Shown here in pieces: positions 34,130-45,407 of a stretch of 64,000 nt of DNA. The stretch covers positions 65,047,845-65,111,844 of the forward strand of contig OY970823.1 in NCBI GenBank assembly GCA_963853835.1. Reading direction: 5' to 3'. A program made the translations under genes and the position numbers. Positions within the stretch are counted from its first letter, which is position 1, and each line of letters opens with the position of its first letter. The notes under the pieces were generated by a model. It did no database searches. It saw nothing but the letters and a program-made list of their open reading frames with translations, and had not been told where the DNA came from. Origin of the DNA: Calendula officinalis (lineage: Eukaryota > Streptophyta > Magnoliopsida > Asterales > Asteraceae).

Positions 34130-34652
34130 GAAATTGGTCTTTTTATAAGGGTAAGATGTTGATTCACCCAGCCCACATCACACTCAAATGACGTCACCGC
34201 TTTCACCGACTGAAAATCACCGCCACTCGTTCTATTTCCATTACCCATTTTTTCAATAAAATAAATAAATAAACACTAAGTTTTATTTTAATTTGTTGGT
34301 TTGATATTTGAGTGCTTCCATGGTTCGAACAATCGGCCTGTTACGAAAGAGGGAGAAAGAAGAAAGAAACAAACACACAAGTCCAAAATTTGGTCCCCTC
34401 TCTTTGATTGTCTTGATTTCTTTACCCTTTTCAATAAAAACATGAATCGATACCGATTAATTTCAGTCGTCTTCTTTCACGAAATGGGATAAGAACGTAG
34501 TTATGTTTTCTTTCTACTTTTTTTAAGAGAAATGGTTGAGCATGGGCCAGATTGTATGTTTATACTTACTCTCACTTTGCATTTTTTAACAGATAAATTC
34601 AAAGCGGTTTATAATAACTCTTTACATCTTAATTTCTTAATATTTTTCTTTT
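34130..34652. other. GRF promoter / 5' flank
   Basis: Includes a palindromic TGACGTCA (34189-34196), a bZIP (TGA/CRE-type) core about 60 bp upstream of the GRF start. It may be in the 5' UTR. An ORF at 34301-34492 is not supported. Confidence 0.45.
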
Positions 34653-35395
34653 AAAGGGATCATAATGAAAACCGGAAACCTGGAACCGAATCGGCACCGA
34701 ATCAGAACCGGCTTAAGCGGTCCGGTTCCTGTTCTTATATTCGATCAAAAACAACAAACCGGGTTTACCGGTCCCGGGTCGGATCGGTTCCGGTTTAACC
34801 GGGTTTAGGACCGGTATTTTAAAGGGCTTTTTTTTTAAATGATATTTCTCTATTTTAAAGGGTATTTCAAGTATGGCGCATTGCTATCAAGTATATATAG
34901 CCATGAATTTTATAGCAGTGTATTTCAGATATTGGGGAAAGGCAGGAAAAAAATCGTCAATAATCAAGCTGCCGATTGTTAGTTTCTAATTTTTTTTTAT
35001 CATGAAAGACAATATGACATTACTCAAAAAATCCACCGGTCATGTAATTTATTTTTATCAACGTACTAAAAAAATCAGCAATAAATGTGCAGTAAAAATC
35101 TGCAGTCAAAATGCAGTTTTTTTACTGCAGTAAAAAGATACAGAAAAATGCAGTCAAAAATGCAGCAGAAAAACCTGCTGTAAAATACATAAAAAATTGC
35201 AGCAGCTAGAAAACATCAAGAAAATAGCAAAAGAACTAGGCGGGTTTACCGGTTCTAGAACCTCTTGAAGACCGACCCGACCCGGCACTGAACCGGTTAA
35301 ACCGGTCCGGTCTGGGGTCTTAGGATTTTCAGTTTTCACGCAACCGGGTTTACCGGTTCCGGTCCGGTCTGGTTTCGGAACCGAACACACCCCTA
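34653..35395. mobile_element. CCGGTT-rich hAT-like element, degenerate
   Basis: Both ends are packed with CCGGTT/AACCGG words (34665-34815 and 35240-35390), and the right end reads CACACCCCTA, like the bounded hAT element at 38286-38830. The centre is AT-rich with TGCAGT words (35088-35190). No TSD could be matched, so the borders are approximate. Confidence 0.55.
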
Positions 35396-36803
35396 GATCG
35401 GATCATTATTGTTTATTTGTTTTACATAGTTATTTATGTCAGGAAGTATCAAGAATGACGATCGTATGTATTAAACATTGTGGTAAGTGATCCATTATGT
35501 TAATTCGTTAAAAATTGTAGACTAATTTATGATCTATTATGAGCACAAAGCGAACTATTCTTTCGCCTTTTACTCGTAACATAATTAACATGTAAAATTC
35601 ATTAATTATTTTTTCAAACCTCTATCCTTTAATATAGATACATATATCAATCAAATTAGTAGTAAGGAATTTAAAAAAATTAGTAGAATGCAATACTATT
35701 TCTGTTAACAAAACATAACATTTTTATTTTTATTGTTGAAATGAATAACTAAGAGCTTCGAATATGATTCAGATGAATTACATAACTTAAAATGCTTAAA
35801 CGAAAATGAATATATACATGAATTAAAAATCAGCTTATTCTTATTACAAAGCAAGTTTCTTTAACGCCAAAGGAGGAAGAAGTTTCTTTAACCCAAGAAC
35901 AGATCCAGTCGATCTAAACGCTTTCTTTATTCAGTTTATGAGAAGTTTGGTAAACATCATCGTGAGGTCTTACATAAATATTCAAAGCTGCAACTTCCAC
36001 TCACTTTGATAACCAAGTACAGTTCAACAAAATGGTGTGTTATTTAAATGGATTGCCGTTTATTTGTTTAAATTGCTTGTTTGTTGAGTTCAATATGTCC
36101 ATGTTAATTACCACACTTGCACGATGCAATCGATTGTTGTAAGCTTGTTGGCATCATTTTTTTTCAAGCTCAATTTGCCGATAACGGAAATTATAGTACA
36201 ATAATTGCTTATGCTGAGCTTCTTATAAAAGTACTTTTAAATCTGCTTCGAAAAGCTATCATCCAGATTGGCTATTTCATTTTCTTTACTTTTACAAGGC
36301 ATCAATTTAACCTTGCGTCGAAATGGGTTATATATGTTGTATATTTATTTATAGTCTTTTGTGTTATATAATGGATTTAAAAGATATACTGAAAAGTTAA
36401 GGTGAACTTGTAAAATAAGTTTCAAACAAATTTTTGGATGGAAAGAACAAGAGTAACTATAGCTTGAAAGATTACAAATTCGAATTGAACGCTTGATCAA
36501 AATATCAGCAATGAATAACTGATAATCATTATAAAAAAATGTTACTTGTTCTTGGGAATCAACAAAATATAAAATTTACAGAGAAAACCGAAAAAGCTTA
36601 AACTTCAAGCCCTAAATATAAGATTGTGGGTTCTCAATATTTCATGAAATTACTGGTTATCTATTTGATATTTCGTTCCACATCATAATTCCATTCAAAA
36701 GAACACTAATCTACGATCAATTCATTTAAATACATTCATGAAACCATTTCCATATAATAATACCTTTATAAACAATACAAAAAGTACCTGAAATGAAGAA
36801 AAA
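35396..36803. other. Intergenic, nothing recognised
   Basis: AT-rich. The ORF at 36117-36371 has no recognisable domain. The right part probably includes the 3' UTR of the minus-strand gene ending at 36804. Confidence 0.55.
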
Positions 36804-38123
36804 TCACAGTTCAAATTCATCTTCAAGTTTCAACTGCTCAGAAGCAGCTTCTTCTTCATCATCATCAACAGCAAAATACGGGTTATGTGCCTCTGGTTTG
36901 AAATTATACCCAGTGAACAGATAGAACGCAAGAGTTGCCAGCTCAGCAGCCACCACACTGGTCCATAGATACTTATACGATGTAATTGTCTCCAATGCGT
37001 AAACAACAACTCTTGTGAAGTAAATGTAGCAAATAACAACCACATAATATTGTCTAAATAGTGTTAATTTCATCAAATTAACAGCTGCTTTCCCATCTGT
37101 TCTAGCTGCTTCTCTCATATTCTTGATGGACCATACAATTGGGAACAAAACAGCACAGCAACAAACCACATCAACCAATAAAAACACCTGCTTCCATGTC
37201 ACCCAATCTTGCCCATACGGCCCTGATTCGTCTATAACTACTTGAGCAATGTTTGCAACTACTTGAAGTGGAATCACAATCATTAGAACCTTCTTTTCTT
37301 TATCTTGTAAATATGGTTTCAGAAACGACCAGCCAGTACCGATTAAGACAATCAATGTGAACAATGTGATTCCTTTCAAGAAGCTGAAGATATAGAACAG
37401 AACATCCCAGCCATGAGCACTGCCAGTACGCTTGATATATGATTTATCCTCAGCTTCACACACCAGATTCAATGCTTTCAGGATCACAACAGCAAGCATG
37501 AAGAAATGAATTCCATAAACAGTCAATCGCTTTTTGTATAAAAAGTAAATCCAAGCTGCTGCCATGGTAATGTAAATGAGAGAGAATAGGAAATAAACCC
37601 TAGGAAGAATAGTAATTCCAGCAGATAGGTAATCGCGAGTTTTTGATTTGCCGTCGAGATTATACATAGCAGATCGGACGTCCATTGAAACCCTAACCTG
37701 AGGGATGCAATTAGCGAAAACAAGGGTGTATTGATCCGCATCGGATTCAATGTAGAAATGGTTAAAACTTTTGGCATCTTTTGTGAGAGAATTTAAATTG
37801 TAAACTTCTTTTATAATGTTTGATTGTAGCGCACAGCCGATCTCGTTATCTTCGATCTGTTGAAGGACCTGAAGCCATGAATCACGCGTGCAGAGGAAAA
37901 AACCTAATTTCGATAGATCAGGATCTGATGTGGAGAATGATAATTTGGAGACATTGAGTTCGAGCCTGCCATTGTGAGTGAAACCGAATTCATCGAATGG
38001 AATGATTGCGCGAGGGTCCAATCGGATCTCGGTGAAACGAATTTCGGCGGTGGAGGTGGAGATGAAGGCGATGAGAAAGAGGAGGATGCCGGAGAAGGGA
38101 GAACCGACGGCGGTGGAAGCCAT
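36804..38123 (-). CDS. GPR107/GOST-family seven-transmembrane protein (CAND6/7-like)
   Basis: 439 residues, single exon. A signal peptide (about 1-26) is followed by a luminal or extracellular domain to about 170, with paired Cys78/Cys97 and Cys139. Seven hydrophobic segments follow at about 172-195, 202-223, 239-267, 279-297, 312-333, 359-380 and 385-406. The cytosolic tail is acidic (DDDEEEAASEQ, EDEFEL). This is the lung seven-transmembrane receptor (GPR107/108, TMEM87-like) family; Arabidopsis members were named CAND6/CAND7 as candidate GPCRs. Family members act mostly in the Golgi/secretory pathway, and G-protein signalling is unproven. Length is complete. A hAT MITE lies 162 bp upstream of the start codon. 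Confidence 0.93.
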   Translation of the reverse strand: MASTAVGSPFSGILLFLIAFISTSTAEIRFTEIRLDPRAIIPFDEFGFTHNGRLELNVSKLSFSTSDPDLSKLGFFLCTRDSWLQVLQQIEDNEIGCALQSNIIKEVYNLNSLTKDAKSFNHFYIESDADQYTLVFANCIPQVRVSMDVRSAMYNLDGKSKTRDYLSAGITILPRVYFLFSLIYITMAAAWIYFLYKKRLTVYGIHFFMLAVVILKALNLVCEAEDKSYIKRTGSAHGWDVLFYIFSFLKGITLFTLIVLIGTGWSFLKPYLQDKEKKVLMIVIPLQVVANIAQVVIDESGPYGQDWVTWKQVFLLVDVVCCCAVLFPIVWSIKNMREAARTDGKAAVNLMKLTLFRQYYVVVICYIYFTRVVVYALETITSYKYLWTSVVAAELATLAFYLFTGYNFKPEAHNPYFAVDDDEEEAASEQLKLEDEFEL

Positions 38124-38285
38124 TAATCGGAGATATGAAGCAAAACGGTCAGATCTGTGACGGTTTTGCGTCTGTTTACTTTGAATGAAAAAAATGGAGT
38201 TGTTATTGGAAGAAAATAAAATATAAATATTATTTAAATTGGTTTGAAATCTGAGAACGTCGGTGGGAGGGTGCAGGCGTGTAGC

Positions 38286-38830
38286 TAGGGGTGATCAGAA
38301 AAAACGGGTAATCGGAATTGGAACCGGAACCGCTTTGGAACCGCCGGTTCCGGTTCCTAAAATTATGGAACCGCCCTAATAGGTTCCGGTTCCGGTTCTC
38401 AAAATTTAGGAACCGGTAACCGGTGGATAACCGGAACCGATAATTATTCGGTCTATTTTTGTTAAAATATTATATATATGATAAATTTAATGTAAAAATT
38501 TAACAATATGAGAAACTTTGTGTAACTTTTAATGAGTTTAGTCATTAATCAGTATAAATATAGTGTTCTAACGATAAAATATATAGACAATCATAGGTTT
38601 AAGTGTTTGGAGTTTATGACTATTCAAAGATTAGTTGATAAAATGACAAAAAATGATTAATATTTAAGCTTTACATCTAATTTTAATTTTACGATTTTAG
38701 AAACAGGATAACCGGAACCGGAAGGAACCGGAGGTTCCGGTTCCGGTTCCGAAAACTGAGGAACCGGTACAAGAGGTTCCGGTTCCGGTTCCGGTCGGAA
38801 CCGGTGGGTACCCGGCTATGCTCACCCCTA
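38286..38830. mobile_element. hAT MITE with CCGGTT subterminal arrays (545 bp)
   Basis: Ends TAGGGGTGATCAG (left) and TAGGGGTGAGCATAG (reversed right), with an exact 8-bp TSD CGTGTAGC at 38278-38285 and 38831-38838. Both subterminal regions consist of GGTTCCGGTTCC/GGAACCGG words, which in hAT elements are typical transposase-binding arrays. It lies in the upstream region of the seven-TM gene. Confidence 0.92.
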
Positions 38831-40234
38831 CGTGTAGCGGCCGTGTGATGTAACGTGCGTCTCGTGTAAGGAAACGTTTACTTTCTGATTGTGTTTATAT
38901 TATAGTTTTAGACACCATCTGAAGTAATATAACTAGTTATGTTTTCATATAACTAGTCCTTTACCCGCGGCAATGCGGCGGGATAAAAAGGCGATAATTT
39001 CAATTTTCAGGTTGACCCGTTCATGCAATAGAACCATGACATATTTTTAACTAATTGAGGAACTTTTGATACATCGACCCCTTTAATTAACTCGTTTGCC
39101 CATGGCAATGCGCAGGCTGAAACGGGTCATATGTGTACTTCATGAAATACATTTAACCAAAGAGGAAACGGGTCAAATGAGTGAAAATGTCAAATGAACA
39201 TTAACAGTTAATGATTATACAGATTTCACAAATGAAGTCAAACGTTATGTTAAAGGTTTTAGTGGATGTTTAGGCGGCAATTTTTGTAGAGAAGATTTGA
39301 AGAAAAACTGAAAAACAATCAAGCGCGAATAACAATTATTCACAGAAAATCAAAAAGTTGACTCATAATTCTAGGCTTTGTTATTAAACTGAAGTTTATG
39401 TGCTTTAGTATAATGGATATGAATTAACATTAAATTCCTAATAATTAAGATATAACTGGATAGTCTGGATCAATTCCTTTAAACCACAAATTACAAGAAC
39501 TAAGATTTAATCAAAAGACATTTTATCAAACACATGGTGCGCAGTATCCCAACATTATCGATAAAATTATCAAAATCAGTCATAACATTGAATATTGAAC
39601 ATAAAACATAAAACATTGTAGTTTTTTCGTAATAAATAAATCACGGAATAAAACTACAAAGTTAAAACGAAAAGGCCAAACGGAAAATCTAGAAAATCAA
39701 AGAAGAAACCTTCATGCAGTGTCGGAAGACGGTGATGAATTGAAGCTAAAGGAAATATTGCATATTAATTTCGAAGTGTACAATCGGGTATATATAGGTT
39801 GCTAACCGACGTGACTCTGTGTGATCGAAGGGTGGGATGTATTATGAATCGGTGGATGATATGAAACGGTAACGAAATGGCGGCGGGGACGAAGCGGTTG
39901 GGGTAAAGGGTATTTTTTTTTAAACATAGTTTAAATCATTTAAAATATCATTTCTCAATATTTGTCATATTGTCCAAAAATACAGTTTAACAAAAAGCTT
40001 TAAAACTTATATCAGAGTTTACAAAAATACGGTGTCACCAAGTATATCAAAACCATAGGCAACGGGATCTACCTATTAGCTCCCGAGCTAAACATCTCTA
40101 GGCCACTTCTAGTGCAACCTTCTATCACTTCAACCCTGTACCTGAGTATATAGCCACAAAAACAAACGTAGTACGTGAGACAAAATAGTCTCGTGAGATA
40201 CATGGGTTTTAGACCCCAAAAATAATATCATTTC

Positions 40235-40237
<3 letters not shown>

Positions 40238-40309
<72 letters not shown>
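40238..40309. repeat. (AT)n microsatellite
   Basis: About 36 AT units inside solo LTR C. It produces a spurious minus-strand Tyr/Ile-repeat ORF. Confidence 0.95.
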
Positions 40310-40315
<6 letters not shown>

Positions 40316-40772
40316 CTACATCAATACCGTCTAGTCACCCAATTGTGACCCTATCAATTTCTGCTCTCCTGACAATCATGTCTAGCTATCGGGTTGCCCC
40401 CGAACTAGCTAGAAGCACAAACATACCTAATACATAAACATATATGTACTAGAATCACCTTAACTTACTAACTGAAATTCATCGCCATTAGTAAGCTTCA
40501 CATTTAACTTATTAACCGAAATCCATCGCCATTAATAAGCTTCAAGATACCGTCAAGAGGGATTCGCCCAATCTACTGATACCTGCCTTACTCGCCGGAA
40601 TACGTCTAGTTAGCAAGGCTACTAACGTGGATGAGTCGATGGGAATCCACCCAACTGCCCCTCATTCCACACCTCATGACCGGGGGTCCCCGCATCATCA
40701 CATCATCTCATTCTTACCATAACGCAACGGTTATTTCAATCAAGGCCTTCGGCTATCACATAAATTATCACA

Positions 40773-41382
40773 TGTTCGAGCAACGATTGTCAAACACGAG
40801 GATTAGGCGACGTCAACCTTGGATCTCCTGTGATGATCACAGTGCAAACCCAACAAGTTCTTGGCGAACCTAGGGTGATCGAGGTTGAGTACGAAGGTGA
40901 AAGTAAGAGTGTGTGAACTCTGTGTTCTTATTCTTTTTCGAATCTGTCTCAGTGTGTGACGAACAATGAATTAGGCCATGTATTTATATGGCCAGGTATG
41001 TGGAACGTTGGCCCATCATGACTGCAATAAAGTAGTCATGAAGAGCCATTATGACGATATCAATGATCGTGTAACGTCTGCAGTAAAGTGTCATGAAGCG
41101 CCATTATGACGGGCGTCAGCCAATAAGACACGTGCTTCTGATCATCCTGACAGGCGGTGATCACCTGACCGGACAGGCGGTCATGACTTTGACAGGCGGT
41201 GATGACCTGACCGGTATGACTTTGACATGCGGTAGACTTTGACAGGCGGTAGGCGGTCATGGTTTTGGCGGATCCGAACTGGGCCATTAGTAGCGGATCC
41301 AATTGTGACTAAGAGCCCATCATTATTTAGGTTTTGGGGAATTAGCCTATATATACATAGTTAATCCCTACTAACCTCATCA
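40773..41382 (-). repeat. 3' LTR of the gag-only element
   Basis: TGATGAGGTTAGTAGGG at the 5' end in element orientation, CGAACA at the other. It carries several GACAGGCGGT words (near 41149-41260). Confidence 0.92.
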
Positions 41383-41391
41383 TGCCCCCGA
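41383..41391 (-). other. Polypurine tract of the gag-only element
   Basis: TCGGGGGCA on the minus strand, directly before the 3' LTR. Confidence 0.8.
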
Positions 41392-41479
41392 GTTAGGATT
41401 TGCCAAAAAATCGATTTGCAAGTCGTAACTATCGAGTAAGTCTCTTCCAGTTTTTCTTTTTTTTTATTCGATCGTACCG

Positions 41480-42200
41480 GTTGCCCAAGGCAGACCGGCG
41501 GGACTAGCGTCCATCGACACCGCAAGTCTGACCGGCGGTCGATAAGCATTCGGAGACCGGCGGTCGATAATTCGACTTTATACGACGACACCGGCTGTTA
41601 CAGTCCCAAAATCGTTTAGACGTAGGCAAGACGGAGGTTGACTAGACCGGCGGTAAACAGAAAACCGGTGGTTTACGGTTTAGATTATGCGGCTTAGGTC
41701 TTAGGGACCGGCAGTCGAAGGCCATGCTAGTCGATCAATGAGCAAAGACCGGCGGTCGCAGGTAATCGTCGGTCAGACAGGATCGTTCGTGACCGAGGCA
41801 GTTCGGGACCGGCGGTCGTAGGCATCGTGACTTCGTTAATGTTCGGCTTTAGGTGGACCGGCGGTTCTCACATTCCGGTATTAGGGTTTTAGGTCTGCCG
41901 GCTGTTTTAGGGTTTTACGAAAGGGGGGGAGGGCCGGCGGTTCTAGGGTGTTTACCGGGTTGGGGGACAGGCGGTGTCGGGTGTTCATCCGGCGGTATCG
42001 GGATGTTCGACCGGGGATTTGATTTAGGGTTAGAGTTTAACGCCGGTTTAGGGTTATGTTCGGGCCGGCGGTTTTGGGTGTGTTGGACCGGCGGTTTTGG
42101 GTGTGGTTTGACCGGCGGTCTTGGGTATTCGACACGTATATCGCAAGCCAAAACTAGTCGGCTGGCTAAATTGAACCGCGGCTGGCCCTGACCGGCGTAC
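41480..42200. repeat. GACCGGCGGT word array in the gag-only element
   Basis: About 20 exact or near copies of ACCGGCGGT (for example near 41531, 41556, 41644, 41748, 41809, 41857, 41933, 42064, 42085, 42109) scattered through 720 bp with unrelated spacers. It occupies the position where pol would lie. A related word, GACAGGCGGT, recurs in both LTRs. The Pro-rich minus-strand ORF at 41915-42484 is a by-product of the words. Confidence 0.85.
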
Positions 42201-43026
42201 TGTTGTATATGCTTTAAATCGTTAACTCCTCTCCTAACTGTAATTGTATGTTGTTTGCTGTAGGTTTTAGCTGAGTTGCTCGCTACCTTAGTACTTGCTT
42301 GGCCATTGCTTTGCTTTGAAAAATAATGTTTTATTGGATGATCAAGCCAATAACACATATTTGTTTTTATCTTTTTATTATGGATGTTGTGTCCATGACA
42401 CCGTCTTGGGTGTGCATGACAGTGTGTATATTTGGTTATTCGTATGACACTTTCTTGAGAGCCCATGATGCCTTTGTATGCCAATGACCTGGGTAGATTT
42501 GGGTATCGCTGATGTATGCTTCATATTGTGCCCGTGACACTGTGCCAATGGCACTTTTGTTGGTTAACCTTTACTTTGTTTACTCGCGAGGATTGTCGCT
42601 TCCCAGTGAGAAGTGCTTATCTTTTATCAAGTAGATTAAAAGACGAGTATGATTGTATGTTATTTGGCCAGACAAGGTTGTCTTTCTTGGCTGCATACAT
42701 GTTGTATTGAACTATGTTCTTAGTTGTGTACATGCACATGCGTGTGCAAGTTGTAACATTGTACGTAATGAAAGTGCATGTTTGGCTTTAGACTGAGATG
42801 TCTATTGTGGCCTTATGCTTTTTGTATTGAATCCTTACTTCAATATTTATTTGTTTATGCAAAAACCATAGAAAAATGATATTGTGAGATAATATTGGGA
42901 TACAAGATCAGACCAAATGCTATTATCGCCCGTTTCATGCATGACCATGACATTCCATGTGCTTGGAAACATGTATTGAAAACATAAAGGAAAAAATGAC
43001 AGGAAAGACTATCGCACCTTGATAGG
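42200..43026. other. Noncoding stretch downstream of gag in the gag-only element
   Basis: No pol remnant found. It contains scattered CATGACAC/GTGACACTG words between 42385 and 42560. The remainder is AT-rich. Confidence 0.6.
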
Positions 43027-44718
43027 TCAGTTAATATTGGCTCCCTCATGTATCATGAGGATATGGCCATCAGGTGGTCCGGGATGTTCTGTGTCTTCCC
43101 CCTTCTTTTGCCAGGCATAACTCTTCTTAAGTGGAGGTTTATTTGCTTGCTGCTTAGCGCCGGGGACAAGGTGTTCTAATTTGCCTTCTTCCAAAGCCCG
43201 CCTGATTTCCCTTTTTAGCTCTCTACAGACATTCGTGTCGTGTCCATGATCTTCATGGAAATCACAGTATTTATTCATGTTTTTCGTACCTGACCTATGC
43301 TCCATCTGGGGTGGAGGTGTGAAGGTAGCGCACACCTGCTCTGTTATCAAGATTTCTTTTGGTGTTTTGCTAAGAGCACGCTCAGACGGATGTTTATCGT
43401 ATGGGCCAAACCTCCGGTTGCTCCTTTCATCTCGTTGATGGTCACCAGTTAGAGCATCATGCCTGCGATCTGACGTGTCGGTCCATGACTTGCCGCCTAC
43501 CTCTCTTGTCAGGGAGACAGTTTCTTTTGACCTTAAATAGTCATATGCCCTGTCCGTGGCTTCTTTGAAAGTAATTGGAGTTCTCTTGATTAACTTTTCT
43601 TGCAGTTGTCCTGGAAGCAGGGAGAGAGTAAAGCCCGAAATTTGCTGACTTTCGGGTAAGGCGACAATTTTTTGGCACTCCTGCGTGTAACGCTGAATGA
43701 AGTCGCGTAACCCCTCGCCTTCCCTTTGTCGCAGCAAATGTGCTTCTATATGAGTTCTCTGCTGCTTCTTTTGCTGGATAAAGTGAGTCACAAATTTAGC
43801 CTTTAGATCTGCAAAGTCTTGAATACTCCTCTCCGGTAAGTCAGCAAACCAATCACGAGCGAAACCCTGCAACGTGCCAGGGAACATGTGACAAGCGACT
43901 GGGTCTAGCCATTTCTCTGTCATAATGGCCTGTTCAAAAAGAGCAAGGTGGTCATCAGGATCTCGCGTACCGTCGTAAGTACCAACGATGGACGGAACTT
44001 TTTGTTTATCAGGGAGTGGGAATCGGGCCACCCAGTCACAGAACTTCGAACTAAATACCGACAAAGGCATAGTGGCTGCTCGGGGTGGGGCGGCTGCGGC
44101 CACGAGTGCTTGCAACACGCGCAACATGTCATTAGACGTGTCTTGTGGTGGATGTGGTGGTGGGGTGTGAATGGGTGGTTGTCTTAACTGCTCCAATAAT
44201 TGTGACAACGGATCTACTGGTTGAACAACCGTTGGCTGCGGTGCTGGGCGCAACGCCGCCACCAACTGAGAAAACAGGTCCGATGAAGTAGGTGGTGGTG
44301 GAGGTGGTGGCGGCGGAGTACTCTGAGTCAACCTGCGGAGTAACTCCACAATTGGATCCTCCCGAACCCCTGGCGTAGCGGCCTGCGGAAAGTTGGAAAC
44401 AGGCTGTCTGACCGGATCCGTGCCATCCTCTTGAGAGCTTGTCCCGTGGGACAAAAGAGGCTGAACTGAAGGGATGGGCGTCACTGGCTGTGGTGAGGTA
44501 AACGAACTTGATCCAACGAGCCTTGTGGAGAAAAGTGGACTTGTTAAAGAGGGATACCCTCGTGTCGTCCTGACATCCGACACTGTCCACTCAGAATCGA
44601 CGTATGGCTCCATGATACGACTAGGCGAGGTTATCACCGCCTCGGGTATAGTGGTAATCACGGTAGTGGTTATTAATGGCGATGAAGAAGTGACCAACGA
44701 TGGCTGTGTATCCGCCAT
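43027..44718 (-). CDS. Gag protein of the gag-only element (Tat-type)
   Basis: 563 residues from the Met at 44718 (MADTQPSL). An upstream in-frame Met at 44808 falls inside the LTR and is unlikely to be used. The first ~200 residues are Thr/Pro/Ser-rich with a run of prolines. The retrotransposon gag core lies at about 240-390 (DPDDHLALFEQAI, ARDWFADLP, FIQRYTQEC). A CDFHEDHGHDTNVC motif near residue 490, with the spacing of Tat-lineage gags, is followed by LKREIRRALEEGKLEHL. The frame is fully open. It probably forms particles with proteins from an autonomous relative. Confidence 0.9.
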   Translation of the reverse strand: MADTQPSLVTSSSPLITTTVITTIPEAVITSPSRIMEPYVDSEWTVSDVRTTRGYPSLTSPLFSTRLVGSSSFTSPQPVTPIPSVQPLLSHGTSSQEDGTDPVRQPVSNFPQAATPGVREDPIVELLRRLTQSTPPPPPPPPPTSSDLFSQLVAALRPAPQPTVVQPVDPLSQLLEQLRQPPIHTPPPHPPQDTSNDMLRVLQALVAAAAPPRAATMPLSVFSSKFCDWVARFPLPDKQKVPSIVGTYDGTRDPDDHLALFEQAIMTEKWLDPVACHMFPGTLQGFARDWFADLPERSIQDFADLKAKFVTHFIQQKKQQRTHIEAHLLRQREGEGLRDFIQRYTQECQKIVALPESQQISGFTLSLLPGQLQEKLIKRTPITFKEATDRAYDYLRSKETVSLTREVGGKSWTDTSDRRHDALTGDHQRDERSNRRFGPYDKHPSERALSKTPKEILITEQVCATFTPPPQMEHRSGTKNMNKYCDFHEDHGHDTNVCRELKREIRRALEEGKLEHLVPGAKQQANKPPLKKSYAWQKKGEDTEHPGPPDGHILMIHEGANIN

Positions 44719-44779
44719 AGGAATGGTTTGATTATTGAGGAGAAAAGTTTGGAAAAGTGAAACGCCGTTTAAAAACGGG

Positions 44780-44797
44780 TCCCACGGATGGCGCCAA
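44780..44797 (-). other. Primer binding site of the gag-only element
   Basis: On the minus strand TTGGCGCCATCCGTGGG begins directly after the LTR. The TGGCGCC start is typical of Tat/Athila-type PBSs; the exact tRNA was not determined. Confidence 0.75.
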
Positions 44798-45407
44798 TGT
44801 TCGAGCAACGATTGTCAAACACGAGGATTAGGCGACGTCAACCTTGGATCTCCTGTGATGATCACAGTGCAAACCCAACAAGTTCTTGGCGAACCTAGGG
44901 TGATCGAGGTTGAGTACGAAGGTGAAAGTAAGAGTGTGTGAACTCTGTGTTCTTATTCTTTTTCGAATCTGTCTCAGTGTGTGACGAACAATGAATTAGG
45001 CCATGTATTTATATGGCCAGGTATGTGGAACGTTGGCCCATCATGACTGCAATAAAGTAGTCATGAAGAGCCATTATGACGATATCAATGATCGTGTAAC
45101 GTCTGCAGTAAAGTGTCATGAAGCGCCATTATGACGGGCGTCAGCCAATAAGACACGTGCTTCTGATCATCCTGACAGGCGGTGATCACCTGACCGGACA
45201 GGCGGTCATGACTTTGACAGGCGGTGATGACCTGACCGGTATGACTTTGACATGCGGTAGACTTTGACAGGCGGTAGGCGGTCATGGTTTTGGCGGATCC
45301 GAACTGGGCCATTAGTAGCGGATCCAAATGTGACTAAGAGCACATCATTATTTAGGTTTTGGGGAATTAGCCTATATATACATAGTTAATCCCTACTAAC
45401 CTCATCA
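44798..45407 (-). repeat. 5' LTR of the gag-only element
   Basis: Same 610 bp as the copy at 40773, with two substitutions seen, near 45328 and 45343. An 80-codon antisense ORF is identical in both LTRs simply because the LTRs are. Confidence 0.92.

Larger units (their letters stand above)
40773..45407 (-). mobile_element. Gag-only LTR retrotransposon (TR-GAG type), 4635 bp
   Basis: LTRs at 40773-41382 and 44798-45407 (610 bp each, two differences seen, about 0.3%) and an exact TSD TCACA (40768-40772 and 45408-45412). On the minus strand the PBS (TGGCGCCATCCGTGGG) follows the right LTR, then an intact gag ORF. Then come about 1.6 kb without protease, RT, RNase H or integrase but with a GACCGGCGGT word array, a purine tract (TCGGGGGCA) and the 3' LTR. 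Non-tRNA-iMet priming and the gag type point to the Tat branch of Gypsy. It must be mobilised in trans. Confidence 0.92.

Noticed and set aside
37978..38160. Plus-strand ORF over the start of the seven-TM gene, and similar shadows at 31002-31547
   Set aside because: Opposite-strand shadows of well-supported genes.
40130..40312. Tyr/Ile-repeat ORF
   Set aside because: Translation of an (AT)n microsatellite.
41915..42484. Proline-rich 189-codon minus-strand ORF
   Set aside because: The ACCGCCGGT word read in frame gives Pro-Pro-Val; no domain.
41060..45327. Identical 80-codon ORF in both LTRs of the gag-only element
   Set aside because: A by-product of the GACAGGCGGT words in duplicated LTRs.
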